64,000 bases of DNA from JASHPR01 sp963729365 (GCA_963729365.1 CAVSNQ010000016.1:124001-188000), one strand, 5' to 3'. Shown: positions 25,484 to 33,880, numbered from the stretch's first letter. Translations and numbers: made by a program. The notes: generated by a model from the sequence alone, not told the origin.

Positions 25484-25867
25484 ATGACCATCCGCGTCTG
25501 CCGCTTGGAAGATCTCCCCCCCGGCTCCAGGAAGATCGTGCCGGGCGGCCGGTTCGGGATCGGCGTCTTCAACCGTGACGGTAATCTCTACGCCCTGGCC
25601 AACTACTGTCCGCACTCCGGCGCCCCAGTCTGCCTCGGCGCGGTCACCGGCACGACTGAGTCGGCTGCTTCCTACCACGCTACCTGGGTGAACGAGGGCC
25701 TGATCCTCCGCTGTCCCTGGCACGGGTGGGAGTTCGACCTGTCCACGGGAAAGTCCGTTGCGGCGCCGACGAGAAGGGTAAAGACCTATCCGGTTCACGT
25801 GGAGAGTGGATACGTTGTTGTCAAAGATTTATACGGTAGACGCCGCCGCTCACCCGTTTCCGCGTGA
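25484..25867 (+). CDS. Rieske-type [2Fe-2S] ferredoxin
   Basis: A 127-residue single-domain Rieske protein. The cluster ligands are in C-P-H-S-G-A-P-V-C (Cys and His) and C-P-W-H-G-W-E-F (Cys and His), spaced by about 47 residues rather than the usual 15-20; the loop T-G-T-T-E-S-A-A-S-Y-H fills the gap. This insertion type is common in single-domain actinobacterial Rieske proteins. It should pass electrons to an oxygenase, but no terminal oxygenase gene is nearby. Starts three bases after the amidohydrolase stop, and its 3' end overlaps the next gene by about 50 bases. Confidence 0.85.
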   Translation: MTIRVCRLEDLPPGSRKIVPGGRFGIGVFNRDGNLYALANYCPHSGAPVCLGAVTGTTESAASYHATWVNEGLILRCPWHGWEFDLSTGKSVAAPTRRVKTYPVHVESGYVVVKDLYGRRRRSPVSA

Positions 25868-26879
25868 TCAGGATGACATCCGCAGATACATGCGGGCGCC
25901 TCTGTCCCACCTTCGTTTCCCAGGGCTCGACGGCTACTTTTACCCGCCGCCGGCCGACGAGTACCAGGCCGATCTCGCGCCAGCCGACGGCCTGCCCGGC
26001 TCCGATCCCGCCATGTTGAGCCGCCAGCTACTCACCGACGGGGCGGCCGACGCCGTCATCCTCCTCCCGCTGACGCGCGGTCTCCTGCCGGACATCGACA
26101 TGGCGACCGAAGTCTGCCTGGGAACGAATAAATGGCTGGCCGAGGAATGGCTGCCGCATGATCCTCAGCGCTTCTTCGGGTCGATCCGCATTAATCCCGC
26201 TGACCCGGACCGCGCGATCGAGGAGATCGAACGCTGGGCGCCGCACCCCCAGATGGTGCAGGTAGCCGTGCCGCTGCAGGCCCATCAACCCTACGGGCAG
26301 CGACGGTTCCGGCCGATCTGGGAGTGCGCCGCACACCACGGCCTGCCGGTCGCCGTGCACGCCGACAGCCTCGGCGGCAATGAGTACTGGCCGACAGCGG
26401 CCGGGTATCCGATTTACTACGTCGAGTATGCGGCCCAGTACCCCGTGAACTACATCGTCCACCTCATGAGCCTGATCGCCGAGGGCGTGTTCGAGGACAT
26501 CGACGACCTCGTCTTCGTATTCGCCGACGGCGGCATCGATATGCTGTTCCCCCTCATCTGGCGGCTCGACAGCGACTGGCGGGCTCTCCGGTCGGTGACG
26601 CCGTGGGTCAAACGAACGCCGATCGACTACCTGCCCGGTCACGTGCGGTTCTGCTCGCAGCGCCTCGAGGGCCCGTTGGACGCGGACGAGCGCCCGCAAT
26701 GGCTTGAATCGGTGGAAGCGGAACACCTGCTCATGTACTCGAGCAATTACCCGAGCGTCTCGATTCAAGCTCCGGCCGCTTTCGACGCCGCTGCGCCCCT
26801 CCTTCGAGAGCGGATACTCGGCCGCAACGCCATGGATCTCTACTCCAAATTGAGCACGCGCCTGGTAACGACTGACTAG
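25815..26879 (+). CDS. Second amidohydrolase 2 family protein, altered active site
   Basis: About 354 residues, clearly paralogous to the protein at 24353 along its length (I-E-E-I-E-R-W, H-G-L-P-V-A-V-H, Y-I-V-H-L-M-S-L-I-A-E-G-V-F). The N-terminal metal motif reads V-D-A-A-A-H in place of D-C-D-V-H, and the C-terminal catalytic D-Y-P reads S-S-N-Y-P, so an Asp has become Asn. This suggests loss of chemistry and a structural or allosteric role. TTG at 25815 with GGAGAG eight bases upstream is preferred; a GTG at 25806 is also in frame. Both overlap the Rieske gene. Confidence 0.8.
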   Translation: MLSKIYTVDAAAHPFPRDQDDIRRYMRAPLSHLRFPGLDGYFYPPPADEYQADLAPADGLPGSDPAMLSRQLLTDGAADAVILLPLTRGLLPDIDMATEVCLGTNKWLAEEWLPHDPQRFFGSIRINPADPDRAIEEIERWAPHPQMVQVAVPLQAHQPYGQRRFRPIWECAAHHGLPVAVHADSLGGNEYWPTAAGYPIYYVEYAAQYPVNYIVHLMSLIAEGVFEDIDDLVFVFADGGIDMLFPLIWRLDSDWRALRSVTPWVKRTPIDYLPGHVRFCSQRLEGPLDADERPQWLESVEAEHLLMYSSNYPSVSIQAPAAFDAAAPLLRERILGRNAMDLYSKLSTRLVTTD

Positions 26880-26950
26880 GGAAAATAAACGGCGGGCTGC
26901 AGCGCACCGCCTGCCGCAGGCTCTGATGAAGCGATCCGCTAGGAGGGTCA

Positions 26951-27841
26951 TTGCAGTCGGCAACCTTGAAGGACCTGATTGAAGATCGTCACATCCTGGT
27001 CCTCCCAGGGGTTTTCGACGGCCTGAGCGCGCGCCTGGTACAGAGCCTCGGATACCGGGCCGCCTTCGTTACCGGCGCCGGCCTTTCGGAAAGCCGCCTG
27101 GGTGTCCCTGACATCGGCCTGATGGGCTTGGCCGAGAGCCTCGAAGGCGCAGCCATGATCGCCCGCCGCACTTCGATGCTGTTGCTGGCCGATGGCGATA
27201 CTGGATATGGCAACGCGATCAATACGTTTGTCACCGTACAGCGCTTCGAGCAAGCAGGCTTGGCTGGGATTATGCTTGAGGACCAGGTCTGGCCGAAACG
27301 CTGCGGCCACATGAGCGGGAAATCCGTCATCGAGGCTGAGGAGATGGTAGAGAAGCTGAGGGCCGCTGTTGCGGCGCGACGCGATCCCGGATTCGTCATC
27401 AAGGCGAGAACCGACGCCGCCGGCACTCATGGCATCGACGAAGCCGTCCGGCGGGGCAACCTCTACGCCAAGGCGGGTGCGGACCTCGTGTTCGCCGACG
27501 CGCTGCTGTCAGTGGAGGACATCAGGAGCTTTGCGCTCGGCGTCGAGGCCCCCGTGGCGGTGAATATGGGCCTCGGTTTGCGCAGGCGCGCGACGACGCC
27601 GCTCGTTCCGGCTAAGACCTTGGAGCGCATAGGGGTGGCCGTCGTGATCTACCCGCGGCTCCTGACGACCGCTGCCTTCCGGGGCATGCAACTGGCGATG
27701 GCAGCCATGGCCACGGCCCTCGAGTCCGATGCCGTGGTGGAGAATCCCAGCTTGCAGGTCTCTTTCGAAGAGTTCCACGAGTTCCTCGGAATGTCCGAGT
27801 TCACCGACATCGAGGAGACGTATTCTCCGTCGGCGTCATGA
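26951..27841 (+). CDS. Isocitrate lyase/PEP mutase family protein (PrpB-like)
   Basis: A 296-residue protein of the ICL/PEP-mutase superfamily, of methylisocitrate-lyase size. Active-site segments are G-A-G-L-S-E-S-R-L-G, L-A-D-G-D-T-G-Y-G-N (metal-binding Asp residues) and K-R-C-G-H at about 116-120, whose Cys is the catalytic acid/base of lyases in this family. It probably cleaves a 2-methylisocitrate-like acid to succinate and a 2-keto acid. TTG start with an ideal AGGAGGG site. Separated by 71 bases from the amidohydrolase and convergent with the GntR gene. Confidence 0.87.
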   Translation: MQSATLKDLIEDRHILVLPGVFDGLSARLVQSLGYRAAFVTGAGLSESRLGVPDIGLMGLAESLEGAAMIARRTSMLLLADGDTGYGNAINTFVTVQRFEQAGLAGIMLEDQVWPKRCGHMSGKSVIEAEEMVEKLRAAVAARRDPGFVIKARTDAAGTHGIDEAVRRGNLYAKAGADLVFADALLSVEDIRSFALGVEAPVAVNMGLGLRRRATTPLVPAKTLERIGVAVVIYPRLLTTAAFRGMQLAMAAMATALESDAVVENPSLQVSFEEFHEFLGMSEFTDIEETYSPSAS

Positions 27842-27864
27842 CCTTGCGGGCTAGCGGCGGCGGG

Positions 27865-28575
27865 TCACTTGCCTGTTGCCTCGATTGACTCGATGTGCTT
27901 GATCAGCCTGGTGCACGCGGCCTCGAGGTGCTCGGTGATATGCGTGAGGACGCCTTCGACGTCACCACGTTCGATCCGGTCGAGGATCGCCGAGTGCTCG
28001 TCGGCGATCCTGCGGGGCGGCAGCAGGTGATGCGTCTGGACCTGCGCCATGCAGAGCCGGACCTCGGCCGTGAGGGAGCGATACAGGCGGTTCATCCTAG
28101 GGCTGCCGAGGGCGTCGACCAGGGCGCTGTGAAACGCGACGTCAACATTGACGACCTCGGTCAGGGTGGGATCCGCCTCGAGATCGTACAGTTCCTGAAG
28201 CGAACGGCGCGCTGCGTCGGGCACCAGCCGCTGCTCGGCGAGAGCGGTCATGACCTCGCGCTCAAGGTAGTTGCGGGTGCGGTAGAGGTCCAGGATGTCG
28301 TCGGTATCGAGTACCGGAACCTTCGCCGTCTTATGGGAACCACGGCGAAGCAGGCCCTCATGGACTAGGCGTTCCATCGACGCCTTGGCCGTCGGCCTTG
28401 CTACCGAGTACTGAGTAGCGAGGTCCATTTCGGTTACCCCGGTCCCCCCGGGAAGAGCGCCCGTCAAGATCCGCTCGCGCAGCTCCACGTAGAGCGCGTC
28501 GACCAGCGACGGTACCTCCAAAATTATCGGCGCGCCGCCTCGTCGAGCGTGATTGTCAGGGGTCTCGTTGCGCAC
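27865..28575 (-). CDS. GntR-family regulator, FCD type
   Basis: A 236-residue GntR regulator: N-terminal winged helix with L-R-E-R-I-L-T-G-A-L-P-G-G-T-G-V-T-E-M-D-L-A and S-V-A-R-P-T-A-K-A-S-M-E-R-L, then a helical FCD effector domain (residues about 90-225) with D-V-A-F-H-S-A-L-V and H-S-A-I-L-D-R-I-E typical of carboxylate-binding FCD proteins. The GTG start lies just five bases downstream of a TACAAT -10 element, so the message may be leaderless. It probably senses an organic acid of this pathway and is one of two candidates for the shared promoter motif. Confidence 0.9.
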   Translation of the reverse strand: MRNETPDNHARRGGAPIILEVPSLVDALYVELRERILTGALPGGTGVTEMDLATQYSVARPTAKASMERLVHEGLLRRGSHKTAKVPVLDTDDILDLYRTRNYLEREVMTALAEQRLVPDAARRSLQELYDLEADPTLTEVVNVDVAFHSALVDALGSPRMNRLYRSLTAEVRLCMAQVQTHHLLPPRRIADEHSAILDRIERGDVEGVLTHITEHLEAACTRLIKHIESIEATGK

Positions 28576-29619
28576 ACCTTATTGTATCCACCCAGACGGG
28601 CGGAGGACGACTACTAGGCAGCGCGACAGTTGATCGGGGGCTCCGGACGCGATTGAGTCCCGCGCCGCGCACTACCGGCGAGCGGCCGCAGCCAAGGTGG
28701 GTCATTTCCCGATCAAGCAGGTCGTCGCCCTTAAATGCCCGCTAGGGCTTGTTTGGGCCGAGGATTTCGTAGTTGAGCCGGGATTCAGGCTGTGTCGGAG
28801 CGGCCGGGCGTGGCGAGGCGCCAGGAAGAGCCGCCCAGGCGGCCGGCTGGTAACGAATAGCAGCCAAGAAAGTGCCAATAGTAACCAAGCCTCACCACAA
28901 CGGCCGCGGTGTGGCGCCAAGGCCGGAATCAGGAGCGCATCGCGGCCCACGAAGACTTTCGTCATCGCCGAACGCCGTAATCCCGCCCGCAGCCGGCTGG
29001 GCTGACGACGACCTCCGCGGTTACCGCCCAGTCGGCGCGCGGCGGGAAATCGCGGGGGCGGTTCCGCACCGCACGTGCCTGAACTGGCCGGTGTCGACAC
29101 CGTGGTTGACACCGTCGGCGTCGCGGCGGCAGCACACGCGCCCGGCGTGATCCGGGACGAACTCGCCCGATGGCGACTGCGGTGGGGAAGGCGGTGGGGA
29201 AGAAGGCCGTCCCGCTCATGTAATCACCGCGTTCCGCGCGCCGGACGTCGCTGTCGTTATCGACCGGCGTCTCCTGCGCGAGACGAGCCACCACCGGCAT
29301 CAGGCCATTACAGCACCGTGTCAGGCCAGGTCACGAGCGCGGAGCCACCCCTTGACACCCTTGCTCGACTGCTGCATCCTTGTGTTTATGTATACATAAA
29401 CACATAACCTTCGTGCTGTGGTCCAGCTCCTCCGGGGTTAGTCGATACCGGTCCCCGCACCGGGTGGGTACCGCTCGATGAGCCCGCCGCGGGCCTCACG
29501 CAGGGCGAGGTCACGCAGCTTTCCGAGAGGCCCCGTCGGGAGTGGTCTGGCCGATGGATCGCCTAAACAAATCATGAATGGTCCGGACGGCGAGGATGCC
29601 TACTCGGAGGAATGATGTC
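28576..29619. other. Gene-free region of about 1 kb with operator
   Basis: No convincing gene is seen on either strand. The far right holds a TTGACA element at 29352-29357 and the long palindrome at 29381-29404. The remainder has irregular codon bias in all frames and may be decayed sequence. Confidence 0.5.
29352..29404 (+). promoter_or_regulatory. TTGACA promoter element with a perfect 24-base palindrome
   Basis: TTGACA at 29352-29357, with a weak CATCCT 17 bases later, is followed directly by a perfect 24-base palindrome at 29381-29404. Its half-site is TGTGTTTATGTA and its centre TGTATACA resembles known GntR-type half-site pairs. It lies over the expected transcription start for the ATPase-GntR-aconitase unit, ideal for repression. 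Confidence 0.7.
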
Positions 29620-30378
29620 ATGAGTGATTCGAGGGTGCTGGAGTTCCGGGACGTCTCAGTTCGCTACGAGACATTCGATGTGCTGCATGAGATCAGCCTC
29701 GAAGTATACGCCGGCGAGTTCGTTTCGATCATCGGTCCTAATGGCGCCGGGAAGACAACGGTACTGCGGGTTGTGAGCGGATTTCTCCACCCGCATGCAG
29801 GCTCTGTTGTCATGAACGGAAGGTCGGTGGGCGGCTGGCCGCCAGAGAGAATTGGCCGCGGGCTGGTCGCGTACGTTCCTAAGGGCCGCCAACTCTTTGC
29901 CCATCATTCCGTGCACGACAACCTGTTGCTCGGCGGATACTGGTATAGGAAAGACAAGGGGCGGTTGAGAAGCGGCCAGGCTCTGGTGTATGAACTATTC
30001 CCGGCCCTTGCAGCGAACCGGGAGCGGCCCGTCGGCGACCTCAGTGGTGGCGAGCAGCAAATGGTCGCCATCGGCAGGGCCATCATGTCCGACGCGAGGA
30101 TCCTCCTGCTGGACGAGCCGTCGCTCGGCTTGGCCCCCGAGGTCATAGAGGCCGTCTTCACGGCGCTGGCCAGGCTGGGTGAGACGGGCCGGTCAGTGCT
30201 CTTGGTCGAGCAGCGCGTAGACCTTGCGCTGGCCGCCAGCAACCGGTGCTACGTCATGCAGATGGGCCGCATCGCCTACAGCGGCCCGAGTTCCAGTCTC
30301 CAGGATTCCCCGGAGGCCGTCACCGCTTACATGGGGGAAAACCTGGCTGTGGTGGCAGGCATCCGGCTGGGGGCCTGA
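29620..30378 (+). CDS. livF: Branched-chain-type ABC transporter ATPase (LivF-like)
   Basis: A 252-residue ABC ATPase: Walker A G-P-N-G-A-G-K-T-T, LivF-type Y-V-P-K-G-R-Q-L-F, signature L-S-G-G-E-Q-Q, Walker B L-L-L-D-E-P-S-L-G-L-A-P. ATG at 29620 has GGAGG nine bases before it. The importer at 16-20 kb already has a LivF-like domain fused to LivM, so this is a stand-alone second copy that could replace or compete with the fused one. It is followed after three bases by a GntR gene and lies downstream of the 24-base palindrome. Confidence 0.88.
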   Translation: MSDSRVLEFRDVSVRYETFDVLHEISLEVYAGEFVSIIGPNGAGKTTVLRVVSGFLHPHAGSVVMNGRSVGGWPPERIGRGLVAYVPKGRQLFAHHSVHDNLLLGGYWYRKDKGRLRSGQALVYELFPALAANRERPVGDLSGGEQQMVAIGRAIMSDARILLLDEPSLGLAPEVIEAVFTALARLGETGRSVLLVEQRVDLALAASNRCYVMQMGRIAYSGPSSSLQDSPEAVTAYMGENLAVVAGIRLGA

Positions 30379-30381
30379 CAG

Positions 30382-31074
30382 GTGGTTCCCGAGGCCGAGC
30401 TCGCGGCGGGTCTCGCCGCACCGCAGGGCCTCGGTCCGAGGGACCGCGTGTCGGTAACTGACCTGACCTATGAATCTCTGCGGAATCTCATCGTCCGCGG
30501 CAACCTGTCGCCAGGCGCGGACGTTGTGGAGGGTTCTCTTGCCCAGCGTCTGCGGGTCAGCCGGACACCGCTGCGCCAAGCCATCGAGCGCCTTGAGACC
30601 GACGGCCTGATGGTCCGCAGGCCGAACGGGCGGCTACACGTATCGGATGTCTCCAGGGCGGAAGCCCTGCAGCTATTCGCAGTTCGGATGGCGCTGGAGG
30701 ATCTGGCGATCTCAGAAGCAATGTCCCGCATCACCGAGAGTTCGATACAGATGCTCGGCCGTTACATCGCGACGATGCGCCGCATCGAGGAGGTCCAGGG
30801 AAACGTGGCAGATGCTGGCGCAAGCTTTCATAACCTGCTCTACCACGCGGGCGAGAACAGCGTTAACCGGCAGGTTCTCAGCCAGCTGCAGCCACGCATA
30901 GATCGCTACAGATTCCTTAGCACTGGACATTCCAGGCCACGCCAGAGGAACGCTATCCAGGAACACCAGAATATTTACGAGGCAGTGGAGAGCAGAGACG
31001 TAGATCAGGCGAGATTGGAGTTGAGGAATCATCTGCTGAATGCCCAGGAAGCGGTTTTGAGTGCCTTGCCTTAA
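30382..31074 (+). CDS. GntR-family regulator, FCD type
   Basis: A 230-residue GntR/FCD regulator. The winged helix runs from Y-E-S-L-R-N-L-I-V-R-G-N-L-S-P-G through L-A-Q-R-L-R-V-S-R-T-P-L-R-Q-A-I-E-R-L to G-R-L-H-V-S-D-V. The FCD half has F-H-N-L-L-Y-H-A-G-E-N and E-H-Q-N-I-Y-E-A-V. GTG start three bases after livF; another GTG at 30448 would still include the whole DNA-binding domain. Position in the same transcript as the palindrome suggests autoregulation, with control of livF and the aconitase gene. Confidence 0.88.
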   Translation: MVPEAELAAGLAAPQGLGPRDRVSVTDLTYESLRNLIVRGNLSPGADVVEGSLAQRLRVSRTPLRQAIERLETDGLMVRRPNGRLHVSDVSRAEALQLFAVRMALEDLAISEAMSRITESSIQMLGRYIATMRRIEEVQGNVADAGASFHNLLYHAGENSVNRQVLSQLQPRIDRYRFLSTGHSRPRQRNAIQEHQNIYEAVESRDVDQARLELRNHLLNAQEAVLSALP

Positions 31075-31141
31075 GTCATCACGGCCAGGCAATCCCAAGA
31101 ACGCGCGACAGATGTCCGTTTGCTGGGCATGAGGGGGTACG

Positions 31142-33142
31142 GTGGCGGGTCTGTCAGTGACCGAGAAGATACTTGCCAGCCACGTGAAGGCGGGCGAGAT
31201 AGCCCCGGGCCGCCTCCTCGACGTCCACGTCGACCAATGCCTGCTGCAAGACGTCGGCGGCACGCTGGCCATGCTCGAGCTGGAGGCGCTCGAGATCGAC
31301 TCGGTACTGCCCAAGCCCAGCGTCGTTTACATAGATCACAACCTCCTTCAGGCTGACGAGCGGAATGTCGACGACCACAGGTTCCTCCGTGCGGCCGCAG
31401 CCCGGTTCGGCATCCTGTACTCCCCGGCCGGGAACGGGATAAGCCACCCCGTTCACGCGCAGTACTTCGGCTGTCCCGGCGCGACGCTCCTCGGCTGCGA
31501 CAGCCATACCCCAGGCGGCGGGGCACTTGGGATGTTCGCCATGGCTGGCGGTGGCCTGGTGGTAGCGGCTGCGATGGCGGGGATGCCCTTCCGGCTCTCG
31601 ATGCCGGACGTGTGGCGGATCGAGTTGACCGGTTCTCTTCCCGACTGGGTCAGCGCCAAGGACGTCGTGCTCGAGTTGCTGCGCCGTCACGGGGTCCGGG
31701 GAGCGAACGGCCGGGTGCTCGAGTACTCGGGAGGCGGACTGCGCGGGCTTTCGGTGATGGACCGTCAGGTGATCGCCAATATGGGAACTGAACTGGGCGC
31801 CGTCACTACCGTCTTCCCATCGGACGAGCGCACTCGGGAATTCCTGGACGGCCAGGGCAGGCTGGCGGACTGGCATCCCCTTGAGGCTGACCCGGATGCC
31901 AGTTACTGCGCCGTGGAGCGGGTCGACCTCGGCCGCCTGGTGCCCTTGATCGCGCTGCCGCATTCCCCGGGTAACGTGCGGCCGGTGCAGGAGGTGGCGG
32001 GCCTGCCGGTGGGACAGGTCATCGTCGGCTCTTCAGCGAACCCTGGGTACCGTGACTTTGCGGTGGTCGCTGCCACGCTGAGGCGCGCGAGGCTCTCGCC
32101 CGATGTAGTTCTGGACGTCAATCCGGGCACCCGCCAGGTGGCCACCGACCTGAGCAAGTCAGGGCTGCTCTCGGTGCTCATCGACAGCGGGGCCCGGGTC
32201 AACCAGCCCGGGTGTCTTGGCTGCTGTGGCGCCGGGCAGGCGCCGGGCACGGACGTGGTGAGCCTCCGAACCTTTCCCCGTAACTTCCGTGGCCGCTCCG
32301 GCGTGGCTAACGATCAGGTCTATCTATGCTCCCCGGAGACCGCCGTCGCGACGGCCATAACCGGCAGGATCACCGACCCGCGGGTCCTCGCGGAAGATTT
32401 GAGGATCCCGTACGAGGCGCCTCAATCGAGCCTTCGTCACTCGCCGTCCGAGAGTCTCATCGTGCCGCCCAGGGCCACGGGCGGACGGCTCATAGCCAGG
32501 GGACCGCACATCAAGCCGCTGCCTCCGCTTGACCCGCTGCCGGACTCGCTGGTTCTGCGGATTGCCCTCAAGTTGCCCGACGACATATCCACCGACGACA
32601 TAATGCCGTCCGGGGGCGCAGTAATGGCGCTCAGGAGCGACATCGACAGCATCGTGCAATACGTCTTCCGGCCGGTTAGCGAATCATATGTGGAGATGGT
32701 GGCCGCACCCGATTACAAGCCTTTTCATGCTGTGCTGGCCGGGAGAAACTACGGGCAAGGATCCGCGCGTGAGCACGCGGCGATCGCGCCACGTCGGCTC
32801 GGCCTGCGGGTGGTGATGGCCCGGAGCTTTGCGCGGGTGCACGTAGAGAATCTGGCCGCCTGGGGGATAGTCCCGCTGACGGTACAGTCCGACCCGGACT
32901 ACGAGACCTTGGCCGAGGCCGAGGTCGTAGAGTTCCCGGCCATCAGGCTGAACCTCCTGGACGGACCGGCGGTCGAGAGCATTGCGCGACCAAGCGGAAA
33001 GCCTGTCTCATTGCCGCACGCTCTGCTCGAAGACCAGGTACAGAATGTTCTGGCCGGCGGCCTTATCCCGCGCTTGGCCCAGGCGCGGTCGTCAAGGGCC
33101 CCGGCAACCTTAGCGTCGGCACCCGGGCACGGCGCGGCGTGA
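31142..33142 (+). CDS. Aconitase-family hydratase (fused large and small domains)
   Basis: A 666-residue aconitase-superfamily protein of the short single-chain type (about 640-660 residues), smaller than AcnA or AcnB. Cluster ligands appear in L-L-G-C-D-S-H-T-P-G-G-G (near 118) and P-G-C-L-G-C-C-G (near 355-362, C-x-x-C). The swivelling domain has D-D-I-M-P-S-G-G and the substrate loop G-Q-G-S-A-R-E near 532. It should shift a hydroxyl between adjacent carbons of a tricarboxylate. GTG start after GAGGGGG. With PrpD, PrpF and PrpB-like genes it completes a methylcitrate-like set. Confidence 0.88.
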   Translation: MAGLSVTEKILASHVKAGEIAPGRLLDVHVDQCLLQDVGGTLAMLELEALEIDSVLPKPSVVYIDHNLLQADERNVDDHRFLRAAAARFGILYSPAGNGISHPVHAQYFGCPGATLLGCDSHTPGGGALGMFAMAGGGLVVAAAMAGMPFRLSMPDVWRIELTGSLPDWVSAKDVVLELLRRHGVRGANGRVLEYSGGGLRGLSVMDRQVIANMGTELGAVTTVFPSDERTREFLDGQGRLADWHPLEADPDASYCAVERVDLGRLVPLIALPHSPGNVRPVQEVAGLPVGQVIVGSSANPGYRDFAVVAATLRRARLSPDVVLDVNPGTRQVATDLSKSGLLSVLIDSGARVNQPGCLGCCGAGQAPGTDVVSLRTFPRNFRGRSGVANDQVYLCSPETAVATAITGRITDPRVLAEDLRIPYEAPQSSLRHSPSESLIVPPRATGGRLIARGPHIKPLPPLDPLPDSLVLRIALKLPDDISTDDIMPSGGAVMALRSDIDSIVQYVFRPVSESYVEMVAAPDYKPFHAVLAGRNYGQGSAREHAAIAPRRLGLRVVMARSFARVHVENLAAWGIVPLTVQSDPDYETLAEAEVVEFPAIRLNLLDGPAVESIARPSGKPVSLPHALLEDQVQNVLAGGLIPRLAQARSSRAPATLASAPGHGAA

Positions 33143-33202
33143 GAACGTAGCGGCGGCGTCCGCCACGGCCACGGGCGTGCTCACATCGTCTCCCGGCGGC
33201 GG

Positions 33203-33466
33203 TCAGCCGGCGTCGGCCGCGTCCGCTTCGTGCTGACTCAGGTAGCGGATGATCTGATCTCGCAGGTCCACCAGGTCTTCGCCGTGGACCATCACCGGGG
33301 GAACGGCCCCCTGGATGCGTGCATGCCACAGCCGGTCAATGCCTTGCCATGCCTCCCAGCCCGGGAACTCGCCGGCGATCCCGGCGGCGTCGTTCGTAAG
33401 ATCCATGAGATCGATCGTACCACCATGGCAAGCCATGTTAAGTAATGCCTTGTCTGGTTTCCCCAT
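33203..33466 (-). CDS. Small conserved-looking protein of unknown function
   Basis: Eighty-seven residues, acidic, with D-L-T-N-D-A-A-G-I-A-G-E-F-P-G-W-E-A-W-Q-G and I-Q-G-A-V-P-P-V-M-V-H-G-E-D-L-V-D-L-R-D-Q. It is divergent from a GntR-like regulator 25 bases away, an arrangement I have seen in actinomycetes without known function. ATG at 33466 has no clear ribosome site and may be leaderless; an ATG nine codons in is an alternative. No catalytic motif recognised. Confidence 0.6.
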   Translation of the reverse strand: MGKPDKALLNMACHGGTIDLMDLTNDAAGIAGEFPGWEAWQGIDRLWHARIQGAVPPVMVHGEDLVDLRDQIIRYLSQHEADAADAG

Positions 33467-33490
33467 GTCGCAGCCGGTTAAGTTACCGGC

Positions 33491-33826
33491 GTGAAGATCG
33501 ACGAGACCTCGCCGGAGCACCCGTACCTGCAGCTCGCGGGGCTTTTGCGGGCTGAGATCGTATCCGGAAAGATCACGAACCAGCTGCCGTCGATCACCAA
33601 GCTAACCGAGGAAACCCGGTTGGCGGTCGGAACCGTCCGCCGGGCGATCAACATACTGGTCCAGGAGGGCCTAGTCGAGACCGTCCCCGGCCGGGGCACC
33701 TTCGTGATCGAGCAGCGGCCACCGCGATCCGGTGCCGCGAGCAACCGGCAGGTCCCGGCGCGCCCGCAGGCCGGGCGGTCTCACACGAGCGGTCATCAGC
33801 GCCCGCACCCCCACATCCCCCACTAG
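33491..33826 (+). CDS. Small GntR-type winged-helix regulator
   Basis: Of 111 residues, about the first 75 form a GntR winged helix (Y-L-Q-L-A-G-L-L-R-A-E-I-V-S-G-K, L-P-S-I-T-K-L-T-E-E-T, V-G-T-V-R-R-A-I-N-I-L, P-G-R-G-T-F-V-I). There is no effector domain. The last 35 residues are Pro/His/Arg-rich and end at the edge of the TnpB element, so the original 3' end may have been altered by insertion. An imperfect inverted repeat around CCGGTTA at 33474-33489 sits between this gene and the divergent small gene and could be its operator. Confidence 0.75.
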   Translation: MKIDETSPEHPYLQLAGLLRAEIVSGKITNQLPSITKLTEETRLAVGTVRRAINILVQEGLVETVPGRGTFVIEQRPPRSGAASNRQVPARPQAGRSHTSGHQRPHPHIPH

Positions 33827-33835
33827 TGCACGTCT

Positions 33836-33880
33836 CCGTAAGTTCGTCTGGTGCTTACGGGGTCCTCGCTGTGAGGCGAG
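33836..33880 (-). ncRNA. Candidate right-end/omega-RNA 3' hairpins of the TnpB element
   Basis: Two inverted repeats overlap the tnpB 3' end. CCGTAAG (33836-33842) pairs with CTTACGG (33854-33860) and includes the stop codon; CTCGC (33865-33869) pairs with GCGAG (33876-33880). TnpB guide RNAs are made from exactly this place, so the 3' scaffold may lie here and the guide would read into DNA left of about 33830. Confidence 0.45.
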
